Shown: positions 7,039 to 14,557, counted from the first letter of the stretch. The stretch is 20,972 nt of DNA from Limnochordia bacterium (GCA_007116995.1 SKHL01000160.1:1-20972), one strand, 5' to 3'. Numbers and translations are program-made. Notes: generated by a model not told the origin, from the sequence alone.

Positions 7039-9507
7039 ATGCCTAGAGTACTAAATATTAATCCCGCCGAAGTACGGAAAAGTGGAGTAGAGAAATTTAC
7101 AGATATCCCAATCAATCAATACAACAAATCCATTAAGGATGAGCAAGGAAGTTTTTCTAACGCTGATTTTCTCCGGATATTTCGTGACATGGCTTTTATC
7201 CGTGAGTTCGAAACAATGCTCAACCTGATCAAGACAACAAATCAATACGCCGATGTGGAATATAATTACCCTGGTCCCGCCCATTTATCGGTGGGACAAG
7301 AAGCTTCAGCTGTGGGCCAAGCTTGTCTATTAGACAAGAACGACTTTATCTTTGGTTCCCATCGGAGCCATGGTGAAATCTTGGCAAAAGGATTGTCGGC
7401 CATTGAAAAACTTCCCGACGATGAGTTAATGCAAGTAATGAAGGAGTTTTTCGGCGGTTCTATCCTTAAGGTTGTAGAAGAGGTAGCCCAGGGAGAATCG
7501 ACTAAGGATCTAGCAATAAAATTTCTGCTTTATGGTGCATTAGCTGAAATATTTGGGCGAACTACTGGGTTCCACAAGGGCTTAGGTGGCTCTATGCATG
7601 CCTTCTTTACCCCCTTTGGTATTTATCCAAATAACGCAATCGTAGGCGGAAGTGCACCAATCGCCACTGGTTCTGCTTTATATAAGAAGGCAAACCAGAA
7701 AAGTGGCATAGTTATCGCTAATATCGGTGACGGATCTCTTGGCTGCGGTCCCGTTTGGGAGTCGTTTAACTTTGCTGCTATGGATCAGTTCCGAGAGTTA
7801 TGGGAAGAAGGATTTAAAGGCGGTTTACCAATCATCTTTAATGTCTTTAACAACCAGTATGGTATGGGTGGTCAAACAGCTGGTGAAACCATGGCTTATG
7901 GCGTACTAGCTCGTATTGGTGCTGGCATAACTCCTAATCAGATGCACGCAGAGCGAGTAGATGGATACAACCCATTAGCTGTGATCGATGCGATTCGCCG
8001 TAAGAAGGCTATCATTGAAAATAATGAAGGCCCTGTTCTACTGGACACTCTTACCTATCGAATTACAGGACACTCACCTTCCGATGCATCTAGCTATCGC
8101 ACAAAAGAAGAGATACAGGCTTGGGAGGATCAAGATCCAATCGCAGCCTACCAAAAACAATTGATTGGTGCTGGAATTGGAACAGAGCAGGACTTTGCCA
8201 CTATCTGGGACAGCATTAAAGCTACCATGCTGAAAGTGTATAAGCTGGCTATTGATGAAAAAGTATCACCCCGGATGGATCTTAATGCGAACCCGAATGG
8301 AATTTCCGAGTTAATGCTCTCCAACCAAACGGTGGATAGAATGGAAGATCGTCCCTGCACCACTCTTATTCCCAAAGAGGAAAACTCACGAGTTAAACAG
8401 ATCCAAAAGAAGGCTCGCACGGCTGAAGTTGACGGCAAACCTGTCCCAAAAGCTCGCATGTACCAATTACGTGACGGTCTGTTTGAAGCGATCATTGATA
8501 AATTCTATCAAGACCCTACCCTAATCGCCTACGGAGAAGATAATCGCGATTGGGACGGCGCTTTTGCTGTATACAAAGGATTAACCGAATCGCTTCCCTA
8601 TCATCGATTCTTTAACTCCCCTATTTCCGAAGCAGCCATTGCTGGTTCAGCTGTGGGCTATGCCATGTCCGGCGGTCGAGTCATTGCTGAATTAATGTAC
8701 TGTGACTTTTTAGGCCGGGCCGGTGATGAAGTCTTTAATCAAATGGCCAAGTGGCAATCGATGAGTGCCGGTGTCTTAACTATGCCTCTAGTGCTACGAG
8801 TATCGGTCGGTTCTAAATATGGTGCCCAGCATTCCCAAGACTGGACGTCATTAGCCGCTCATATCCCTGGCCTAAAGGTAGTCTTCCCTGCAACACCTTA
8901 TGATGCGAAAGGGCTGATGAACAGTGCGTTAGCGGGTACAGATCCGGTCATTTTCTTTGAAAGTCAACGAATTTATGACATAGGTGAGATGTTCCAACCC
9001 GATGGTGTACCTGAAGGATACTATAAAGTACCGATTGGAGAACCGGATGTGAAAAAATCAGGTAAGGATGTAACCATCCTAACTATTGGAGCCACTTTAT
9101 ACCGAGCTCTTGACGCAGCCAAGATTCTAGCGGATAAATATGGTTTATCTGCCGAAGTAATTGACGCTCGTTCTATCGTGCCCTTTAATTATGAGAAAGT
9201 AATTGAATCAGTGCAAAAGACAGGTCGAATCCTACTAGCTAGTGATGCATGTGAACGTGGTTCTCATCTAAAAGATATAGCACAAAACATTAGTGAGCTT
9301 GCCTTTGATTACCTAGATGCTCCACCAGTGGTAATTGGTGCGCGTAACTGGATTACCCCATCCCATGAACTAGAATCTTTCTTCTTCCCACAACCTGAGT
9401 GGTTTATTGATGCTATCCATGAGAAGATTCTACCTCTAGACGGGCATGTCGTGACGACCAATTACACAAAGAATGAGCTGATCCGTACCCAAAAATTAGG
9501 CGTATAA
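7039..9507 (+). CDS. Fused E1 alpha-beta thiamine-diphosphate dehydrogenase
   Basis: A single 822-residue chain carrying both halves of an E1. The alpha half (about 1-430) has SHRSHGE (His108, His111), GLGGSMH (His187) and the thiamine-diphosphate motif GDG (230-232) ... NN (271-272). The beta half starts near Met474 and has the activating Glu531 (SPISEAAIAG), the GAQHSQ loop (His598) and a C-terminal transketolase-like domain. A charged linker, about 430-470, joins them. Compared with AcoA/PdhA alpha subunits there are extra residues between His111 and GGSMH (about 76 residues against roughly 27-30) and a longer GDG-NN spacing. It decarboxylates or cleaves its substrate and acylates E2. The order alpha-beta and the YRGHGH-like motif place it nearer the acetoin/branched-chain E1 type than the homodimeric AceE. 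Substrate unknown. Confidence 0.92.
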   Translation: MPRVLNINPAEVRKSGVEKFTDIPINQYNKSIKDEQGSFSNADFLRIFRDMAFIREFETMLNLIKTTNQYADVEYNYPGPAHLSVGQEASAVGQACLLDKNDFIFGSHRSHGEILAKGLSAIEKLPDDELMQVMKEFFGGSILKVVEEVAQGESTKDLAIKFLLYGALAEIFGRTTGFHKGLGGSMHAFFTPFGIYPNNAIVGGSAPIATGSALYKKANQKSGIVIANIGDGSLGCGPVWESFNFAAMDQFRELWEEGFKGGLPIIFNVFNNQYGMGGQTAGETMAYGVLARIGAGITPNQMHAERVDGYNPLAVIDAIRRKKAIIENNEGPVLLDTLTYRITGHSPSDASSYRTKEEIQAWEDQDPIAAYQKQLIGAGIGTEQDFATIWDSIKATMLKVYKLAIDEKVSPRMDLNANPNGISELMLSNQTVDRMEDRPCTTLIPKEENSRVKQIQKKARTAEVDGKPVPKARMYQLRDGLFEAIIDKFYQDPTLIAYGEDNRDWDGAFAVYKGLTESLPYHRFFNSPISEAAIAGSAVGYAMSGGRVIAELMYCDFLGRAGDEVFNQMAKWQSMSAGVLTMPLVLRVSVGSKYGAQHSQDWTSLAAHIPGLKVVFPATPYDAKGLMNSALAGTDPVIFFESQRIYDIGEMFQPDGVPEGYYKVPIGEPDVKKSGKDVTILTIGATLYRALDAAKILADKYGLSAEVIDARSIVPFNYEKVIESVQKTGRILLASDACERGSHLKDIAQNISELAFDYLDAPPVVIGARNWITPSHELESFFFPQPEWFIDAIHEKILPLDGHVVTTNYTKNELIRTQKLGV

Positions 9508-9520
9508 TATTTATCCGGAA

Positions 9521-9565
9521 AAGACAAGGGAGTGGAGGCTAATATCCTTCATTCCCTTGGTCTTT
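9521..9565 (+). terminator. Stem-loop between E1 and PHP genes, possible partial terminator
   Basis: AAGAC-AAGGGAGTG (9521-9534) pairs with CATTCCCTTGGTCTT (9551-9565) over 14 pairs with one bulged G and one G-T pair; AGG/CCT in the loop can add three more. Only a short T run follows (TTT then AATC), so it may lower, rather than stop, transcription into the PHP gene or stabilise the upstream mRNA. Confidence 0.5.
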
Positions 9566-9580
9566 AATCTATCAGGTATT

Positions 9581-9586
9581 AGGAGA
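9581..9586 (+). promoter_or_regulatory. Ribosome binding site that fixes the PHP gene start
   Basis: AGGAGA, six bases before the ATG at 9593, decides that start. An in-frame TTG at 9557 lies inside the preceding stem-loop and has no comparable site. Confidence 0.75.
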
Positions 9587-9592
9587 ATCAAA

Positions 9593-10882
9593 ATGAAAGA
9601 ACCCACTATGCAACTAATCAATAACCTAAACCATGAACAGATCAAGGTACGTCTAGCGAGCTTAACTGAGCTTGTCAGACAGATTAACAGCGGTGAACTA
9701 CCGGTTAGTAAGTCTACTGGTTCTGTAAATAATCATATCCACACCACTTACTCTTTTTCGCCCTATTCACCAACGAAAGCAGTCTGGATGGCCTATAATG
9801 CTGGTCTTACAACAGCCGGCATAATGGACCATGACTCCATTAGTGGAGCTGAGGAATTTACTGCAGCTGGTAAGATTATATCATTAGCCACAACAATAGG
9901 GATAGAGTGTCGCGCTGATTTTTCACAAACACCCTTAAATGGTCGGTTGATCAATAATCCGGACCAAAAATCCATTGCCTATCTAGCACTGCATGGAATC
10001 CCTCACAGTCAGATCGGTAAGGTAACAGATTTTTTTACACCCTATCGTCAAGAGCGAAATATCCGTAACCAAAAGATGGTGGCTAGGCTTAATGATCTTT
10101 TTGCCCCCCATAATATCCATCTTAGCTTTGATCAAGATGTAAAACCTCTATCCATGGCCCAGGCCGGAGGTAGCATCACCGAGCGTCATATACTTTTCGC
10201 GCTAGCACATAAACTAATTACTACCTATGGTCGGGGGCGAGTATTAGTAGACTTCTTGAAGAATACCCTGAAACTGGAGTTTGGTAAAAAACTCGAAGAT
10301 TACTTACTGGATTCCGATAATCGGTACTATCCCTATGACCTATTGGGCGTGCTTAAGGGAGACCTAGTAAAAGCCTTTTATATTCCAGCCACAGCAGAAT
10401 GTCCCGATATTCGAGATGTGATCCGCCTATCTCAAGAAATTGGCAGTATTTCCGCCTACGCATATTTAGGTGATGTAGGAGATTCCGTCACAGGAGACAA
10501 AAAGAGTCAGAAATTTGAAGATGATTATCTGGATCTGTTATTCGCCGTTTTACAGGACCTAGGCTTTAACGCGATAACATACATGCCATCTCGCAACACC
10601 CTTACACAATTATTACGGTTAAAATCTCTCTGTCAACAGCACGGCTTCTTCGAGATTAGTGGTGAAGATATTAACTCTCCTCGACAATCATTCATTTGTG
10701 ATGCCTTACTGCAAAAAGAGTTTACCAATCTAATTGACTCGACCTGGGCCTTAATTGGACATGAACGAGTCGCCACTAAGGATATCAGCCAAGGCATGTT
10801 TCAACCACAAGCTATCGCTAAATATCCAGAGTTAGGAGACCGAATCGCCTACTTTAAAGAAATTGGACGTAAACAGCAATAA
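9593..10882 (+). CDS. PHP-domain metal-dependent hydrolase, function unknown
   Basis: A 429-residue protein of the polymerase-and-histidinol-phosphatase fold. The N-terminal metal-binding signature is clear: HIHTTYSFSPYSP (His48, His50), then IMDHDS (Asp79, His80, Asp81), then GIECRADF (Glu105). A late SGEDINSPRQSF stretch near Asp359 could supply the last metal ligand. Such domains cleave phosphate esters or phosphodiesters. The long region between about 110 and 350 is not one I recognise and makes the protein larger than HisK or TrpH-type PHP enzymes. No signal peptide or membrane segment is seen, so it is cytosolic. It is the last gene of the lipoyl-complex operon, 85 bases after E1, which suggests it acts on a phosphorylated intermediate of the same pathway. 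That role is an inference. Confidence 0.85.
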   Translation: MKEPTMQLINNLNHEQIKVRLASLTELVRQINSGELPVSKSTGSVNNHIHTTYSFSPYSPTKAVWMAYNAGLTTAGIMDHDSISGAEEFTAAGKIISLATTIGIECRADFSQTPLNGRLINNPDQKSIAYLALHGIPHSQIGKVTDFFTPYRQERNIRNQKMVARLNDLFAPHNIHLSFDQDVKPLSMAQAGGSITERHILFALAHKLITTYGRGRVLVDFLKNTLKLEFGKKLEDYLLDSDNRYYPYDLLGVLKGDLVKAFYIPATAECPDIRDVIRLSQEIGSISAYAYLGDVGDSVTGDKKSQKFEDDYLDLLFAVLQDLGFNAITYMPSRNTLTQLLRLKSLCQQHGFFEISGEDINSPRQSFICDALLQKEFTNLIDSTWALIGHERVATKDISQGMFQPQAIAKYPELGDRIAYFKEIGRKQQ

Positions 10883-10902
10883 ATGACTGTTAAATGACTG
10901 TT
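10881..10902 (+). repeat. 11-bp tandem direct repeat
   Basis: AAATGACTGTT occurs twice back to back (10881-10891 and 10892-10902), starting within the stop codon of the PHP gene. No function is evident. Confidence 0.7.
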
Positions 10903-10910
10903 GATAGTGG

Positions 10911-10939
10911 TTGCAATTCTGCGTCCATCGGTATATAGC
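10911..10939 (+). promoter_or_regulatory. Candidate promoter of the riboswitch transcript
   Basis: TTGCAA (10911-10916), a 17-base spacer and TATAGC (10934-10939) form a plausible sigma-A promoter just before the riboswitch. Each hexamer matches four of six consensus bases, so the call is tentative. Confidence 0.4.
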
Positions 10940-10960
10940 AGTTGTATCATGAGTTTTTAT

Positions 10961-11081
10961 ATAAGCCGAATATCCGAAGGATAACGGGGGACCCATTGTT
11001 CGGGGTGAAACTTGCATACCAGTGGAGCACTCTTCAGATCTAACCCTTCAGCTAACCTCGTAGGCTTTGAAGAGAGGGCCT
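10961..11081 (+). promoter_or_regulatory. c-di-AMP riboswitch (ydaO/yuaA class)
   Basis: The aptamer is recognised by its conserved blocks in the right order: GCCGAA near the 5' end (10965-10970); ACGGGGGACC followed shortly by GGGGTGAAAC (about 10984-11011); a GAGCACTCTTC arm; CCCTTCAGCTAACCTCGTAG (11044-11063); and a closing GAAGAGAGGG (about 11069-11078). These are the hallmark sequences of the ydaO RNA, which binds cyclic di-AMP and usually lowers expression by favouring a terminator. A perfect terminator follows at 11091-11113. The controlled genes are the broken transglutaminase-like gene and the Gfo/Idh gene. Family recognition is from memory of the consensus; exact ends are approximate. 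Confidence 0.88.
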
Positions 11082-11090
11082 AGTGTCGTT

Positions 11091-11113
11091 ACCACAAGCG
11101 CTTTGTGGTTTTT
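11091..11113 (+). terminator. Riboswitch-controlled rho-independent terminator
   Basis: ACCACAA (11091-11097) and TTGTGGT (11103-11109) form a 7-bp stem with a 5-base loop, ending in five T. It lies ten bases after the c-di-AMP aptamer and before the ribosome binding site GGAGGGA (11144-11150), the usual layout for transcription-terminating riboswitches. Confidence 0.9.
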
Positions 11114-11157
11114 CTATGCGCCTTCCTTACCATGCAAATAATTGGAGGGAGTAATTC

Positions 11158-11786
11158 ATGCAGCAATTTCTAGAACCCACAAATTATGTGGATTACCAAG
11201 CATCTAATATTCAATGGGAGTTGAAACGATTCCCGATTAAAAAAAACAACGACTGCCAAAAAGTCAAGTTTCTATTTCAATTTGTGCGCGATACCATAAA
11301 ATCACAGATTAGCCCCGATGTGATTAATCCCCTAAAAGCGTCGGAAGTGTTAACCCATGGCTATGGCTGTAGTATTGGGAAAGCCAATTTGTTAGCTGCT
11401 TTTTGCAGAGCTGAAAAAATACCCGCTCGCCTTAGTTATTTAGAATTACGGATTCATAGTCGAGAGAATCCCCAGAGTATGCTCCGTCTCTTAGCAAGCA
11501 TCACGGCGTAGTATCTGTTTTATTAGAAGACAGCTGGATTACCCTCGATCCATCCTGTAGTTCAGCGTTAGCTAAAGCCCGTAAAGCTTCAGCTGCTGAG
11601 TTTGATGAGTTCATAGTGCAATGTTGCCTAGTAGAAACCGTAATGGTAATCTGGATCTGGAAATTGTCGGAGAAAAAGGATTCTATGTAGATACTCCGCT
11701 AGAGATTATTCGCTTTCTAGACACGGGGCGCTATAACCCCGTGGGAATACATATCCGTAGATCAAATCAGGAGGAGTCTAAAACCC
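11158..11786 (+). pseudogene. Transglutaminase-like protein, broken by two frameshifts
   Basis: The first frame (11158-11511) has a good site GGAGGGA and encodes the N-terminal half of a cytosolic transglutaminase-like domain, with the catalytic Cys71 in HGYGCSIGKANLLAAF. The frame is then wrong. The expected His and Asp parts appear in another frame: KHHGVVSVLLEDSWITLDPS (11496-11555). A third frame carries the tail (NGNLDLEIVGEKGFYVDT, about 11639-11692) and runs into the next gene. Break one falls between about 11460 and 11495, break two between about 11609 and 11688. All three catalytic residues survive but cannot be joined in one chain, so the gene is probably dead, unless these are sequencing errors. 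It is the first gene after the c-di-AMP riboswitch and lies directly before the Gfo/Idh gene. Confidence 0.8.
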
Positions 11787-13034
11787 ATGCCAAAAGTAAA
11801 TTTAGCGTACATCGGCTGTGGAGGCATTGCCGGTGCTCATTTCAATGGCTTAAAGGAGTTACACGAAAAAGGTTACCGCGATTTTACTATTGTAGCCTGT
11901 TGTGATCTAGTGCAATCTCGAGCGGAAGCAATGGCTACCCGATTTGAGGAAGTTTTAGGAACAAAACCTGCAGTATACAAAGATTACCGGGAGATGTTAG
12001 CTAAGGAAACAGCTATTGATGCTGTGACCATTTATACAACACATGAAAACCATCATCAAATCGCAATGGATGCTATGAGCGCCGGTAAGCAAGTATCAAC
12101 GGAAAAGCCTTTGGGCTTAACACTCAGAGCTGGTCGTCTCATGATGGATCATGCCAAGAAAACAGATAAGCTTCTTCATGTAGCCGAGAACTACAGGATG
12201 GCACCGGCTGAACGCGCTGTCAGTTGGGCAATTAAGAGTGGACGGATTGGTACACCTCGCTTACTAAACTGGATGGATATCGGAGAACGTAAATGGTATT
12301 GGCAGTGGCGGGATCACAAGGAAATCGCCTCTGGTGGTTGGACTATCGATGGAGGAGTTCATTTCTCCGACTTATGGCAGCTACATATTAGCGATATAAA
12401 GCGAGTTACCGCTGTATCAAAAACCTATGATCCCATTAAATATATCTCGTATAAAAGCGTGGAAGAATTTGAGGAAGCCAAAAATAGCGAATTACCTCGC
12501 TATCGGCCGACGCGATCGTTAAAATCAATTGACCCGAATAATTTACAAGAACCCGTGGAATCAAACCTAGAAGATACCACTTCCGCTATCTTAGAATTTT
12601 CCAATGGTGTACTAGGGACATGGGTGGTATCTCGATCCGCACCAGGTCGAGTCGATCGCTCGTGCGTACTCTATGGTTCTGAGGGGGCGCTATCCTGGAA
12701 TGAAGGCATTCTACCTCGAGAAGGTCAAAGCGGTGGGCTGAGCTGGAAGGAAATGATTGATACTTATTTGAACTCGTTAAAGGCTGATGAGAAAGAGCAG
12801 TTATTCCCTTTAGGGATTACGGCAACTATGGCTATTGAAGACAAACAGTTCATTGATGCTATCCTTGGCCGAGGTGCCTTTGAAGTGGACGCATGGACGG
12901 GGTATAAAGCGATGGCCATTCCCATGGCCGTATACGAGTCGGCTGCCGTTGGTGGACCGGTTGAGGTCCAGGATGTACTAGATTTAAAAGTTGAAACCTA
13001 TCAACGAGAACTAAATAAACTAATTGGGATTTAA
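11787..13034 (+). CDS. Gfo/Idh/MocA-family NAD(P)-dependent oxidoreductase
   Basis: An intact 415-residue sugar/inositol-type dehydrogenase. The N-terminal Rossmann loop YIGCGGIAGAHF (about 8-19), the cofactor and catalytic segment EKPLGLT (Lys107), and the substrate-site motif DGGVHFSDLWQL (His192) are all in place. Members oxidise inositols, glucose derivatives or other cyclic polyols and sugars, or reduce the matching ketones. The ATG is set by AGGAGGAG (11769-11776). It is co-transcribed behind the broken transglutaminase-like gene and therefore under the c-di-AMP riboswitch. With the nearby SDR and zinc dehydrogenase it is the third polyol-type oxidoreductase around the lipoyl-complex operon. 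The exact substrate cannot be read from the sequence. Confidence 0.9.
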   Translation: MPKVNLAYIGCGGIAGAHFNGLKELHEKGYRDFTIVACCDLVQSRAEAMATRFEEVLGTKPAVYKDYREMLAKETAIDAVTIYTTHENHHQIAMDAMSAGKQVSTEKPLGLTLRAGRLMMDHAKKTDKLLHVAENYRMAPAERAVSWAIKSGRIGTPRLLNWMDIGERKWYWQWRDHKEIASGGWTIDGGVHFSDLWQLHISDIKRVTAVSKTYDPIKYISYKSVEEFEEAKNSELPRYRPTRSLKSIDPNNLQEPVESNLEDTTSAILEFSNGVLGTWVVSRSAPGRVDRSCVLYGSEGALSWNEGILPREGQSGGLSWKEMIDTYLNSLKADEKEQLFPLGITATMAIEDKQFIDAILGRGAFEVDAWTGYKAMAIPMAVYESAAVGGPVEVQDVLDLKVETYQRELNKLIGI

Positions 13035-13081
13035 GAAGAAGGAGAAGGGTTCTAGTATTTCTTTAAGAGGTAAAAACCTAA

Positions 13082-13114
13082 AAAAAGGTCAGGACACGAA
13101 GTCCTAGCCTTTTT
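13082..13114. terminator. Bidirectional terminator between convergent genes
   Basis: AAAAAGGTCAGGAC (13082-13095) and GTCCTAGCCTTTTT (13101-13114) pair over 14 positions with one mismatch and one wobble around ACGAA. There is an A run on one side and a T run on the other. It lies between the Gfo/Idh stop (13034) and the CAP-protein stop (13121), which face each other, and can serve both strands. Confidence 0.92.
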
Positions 13115-13120
13115 CTAAGC

Positions 13121-13723
13121 TTATCGTTGAATGAATAATTGTGTTGCATAATAGGAAGTTCCATATTGGACAATCCCAACACCGATATGGGTATGCGTAC
13201 TACTTAGGATGTTATCTCGGTGCCCTTTGGTACTATTTAGCAGTCCGCGATGAACTCCTTCCACACTGGTGCTTTGGGCAATGTTCTCTCCGACTCGAAC
13301 AAAGCTAACACTAGCTTGACGCAGGTTTTGTTCTAAGGCTAGACGAGATCCATGAGTAACACTGCGGTTGGTTGCCATCTGGCGGCTTTTATCCTTGGCA
13401 AATCGGACTAAGGTTTGGTCCACTTGCAGAGGATGTAATCCATGACGGGCACGCTCTTCATTGACCAAGCGAATCAACTGCTGTTCGGCGGAGGTCAGAT
13501 GCGGGCTAGGTCTTGGAATTTGCCGAGGTGATGGAGAAATTGGCCCACTGGGTGCCAGTGTTGGTTGTGTTGGCCTAGGTTGTGGCTGCACAGGCTGGGA
13601 TGGTTGAGTTGGTCTAGGTTGTGTAGGCTGTGTTGGATTCGGCTGCCAAGAAGGAATTGAAGGTTGATTTGTTCCCCCCCAATAGGACAATTCCTTGGTA
13701 ATATGGTAGAAAATAGCATTCAT
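13121..13723 (-). CDS. CAP-domain (SCP/YkwD-like) protein with proline-rich linker
   Basis: The C-terminal 120 or so residues are a CAP domain: LVNEERARHGLHPLQVD, the THGSRLALEQ segment, VRVGENIAQS, KGHRDNILS with the conserved His-Arg, and HIGVGIVQYG near the end. Before it lies a Pro/Gln/Thr-rich spacer of about 50 residues (PTQPTQPRPTQPSQP-like). In Bacillota such proteins are usually exported or spore/envelope-associated. Here the N-terminus (MNAIFYHITKELSYWGG) is not a convincing signal peptide, and no strong ribosome site precedes it; a GGTGG lies three bases before the chosen ATG at 13723, and TTG or GTG starts at 13732 and 13729 are also open. A run of seven C on the plus strand (13674-13680) sits in the N-terminal part. 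The gene is divergent from the ZIP transporter. Confidence 0.82.
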   Translation of the reverse strand: MNAIFYHITKELSYWGGTNQPSIPSWQPNPTQPTQPRPTQPSQPVQPQPRPTQPTLAPSGPISPSPRQIPRPSPHLTSAEQQLIRLVNEERARHGLHPLQVDQTLVRFAKDKSRQMATNRSVTHGSRLALEQNLRQASVSFVRVGENIAQSTSVEGVHRGLLNSTKGHRDNILSSTHTHIGVGIVQYGTSYYATQLFIQR

Positions 13724-13801
13724 AGCCACCAATTAACAGGAATGATTATTTGTCTGTAGAAGTATATACTATACTGATCGAGAAACGGAGATGATCTACG
13801 G

Positions 13802-14542
13802 ATGAGTGTACTACAAATAGCATTAATTGGTTTAGCCGCAGGGATCTTGGGAACAGGCGCCGGTGGAGTTATAACTGCACTGATTGGCCGACCTAGCAGA
13901 CAAGCATTAGCCTTCTATTTAGGCTTCGCGGGTGGAATTATGCTTGCTGTTGTGTTTGCAGAATTAATCCCAGAAGCCCTAGAAGAAGGAAGCTTGTTTC
14001 TGGCCATGGTGGGTCTAATACTCGGGGTGGGACTCTTAATCCTATTAGACAACTACTTTCCCCACATTCACCATGGAGGATCCCAAGAAGGTGCCGCAAA
14101 GCTTACGAGAATGGGTTATCTGTTAGCATTCGGTATTGCTTTACATAACTTCCCCGAGGGAATTGCGATCGGGGCGGGATTTAGTTCTAATGAATCATTA
14201 GGTGTTACATTAGCGATTATCCTAGCGCTTCACAATATTCCCGAAGGGATAGCCATGGCTGTACCTCTATGGGCTGGAGGAATGGGTACCAGTAAAGTGG
14301 TCCTAGCTACGTTTATAGCTGGTGTGCCTGTCGGTCTTGGTGCGCTTCTAGGTGCACTAATTAGCGATATTTCCCCTGCATTTCTCACCATATCTCTAGG
14401 TTTTGCAGCTGGTGCTATGCTCTATATCTCCTTTGATGAGTTACTACCTGAAGCCCACCTTCATTCTGAGGGTAGCCATCACGGCATTTATGGTGGAGTG
14501 GTTGGTGTCTTAATTGGATATATCATGATTGGACTGTTTTAG
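13802..14542 (+). CDS. ZIP-family metal transporter (ZupT/GufA-like)
   Basis: An inner-membrane protein of 246 aa with about eight hydrophobic segments. The paired metal-path motifs of the ZIP family are clear: HNFPEG (His115) and HNIPEG (His144) in neighbouring helices, with FAELIPEALEEG earlier and FDELLPEAH near the end. A His-rich cytosolic loop (HIHHGG) lies between the third and fourth helices. It probably imports Zn, Fe or Mn; the metal cannot be told from sequence. The ATG at 13802 has CGGAG about eleven bases upstream. It is transcribed alone, divergent from the CAP gene, with the short shared spacer holding the palindrome AGTATATACT (13761-13770), and is followed by a terminator. 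Confidence 0.92.
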   Translation: MSVLQIALIGLAAGILGTGAGGVITALIGRPSRQALAFYLGFAGGIMLAVVFAELIPEALEEGSLFLAMVGLILGVGLLILLDNYFPHIHHGGSQEGAAKLTRMGYLLAFGIALHNFPEGIAIGAGFSSNESLGVTLAIILALHNIPEGIAMAVPLWAGGMGTSKVVLATFIAGVPVGLGALLGALISDISPAFLTISLGFAAGAMLYISFDELLPEAHLHSEGSHHGIYGGVVGVLIGYIMIGLF

Positions 14543-14557
14543 AAAGGGACAACATAG

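Noticed and set aside
8148..8495. Minus-strand reading frame of 115 codons inside the E1 gene
   Set aside because: It lies within the conserved E1 linker and beta-subunit start; its product has no recognisable motif and there is no ribosome site.
4258..9507. Firm naming as pyruvate dehydrogenase or acetoin dehydrogenase
   Set aside because: Motifs show an E1-E2-E3 complex but not its substrate. The fused E1, the insertions and the sugar-dehydrogenase context do not support a definite name.
11621..11905. Separate small gene before the Gfo/Idh gene
   Set aside because: Its first half reads as the tail of the frameshifted transglutaminase-like gene, and its second half overlaps the start of the Gfo/Idh gene out of frame.
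13495..13719. A one-base shift at the C7 run hiding a signal peptide for the CAP protein
   Set aside because: Both other frames upstream of the run were read (one begins MLFSTILPRNCPIG, the other CYFLPYYQGIVLLGG); neither looks like a proper signal peptide with a usable start.
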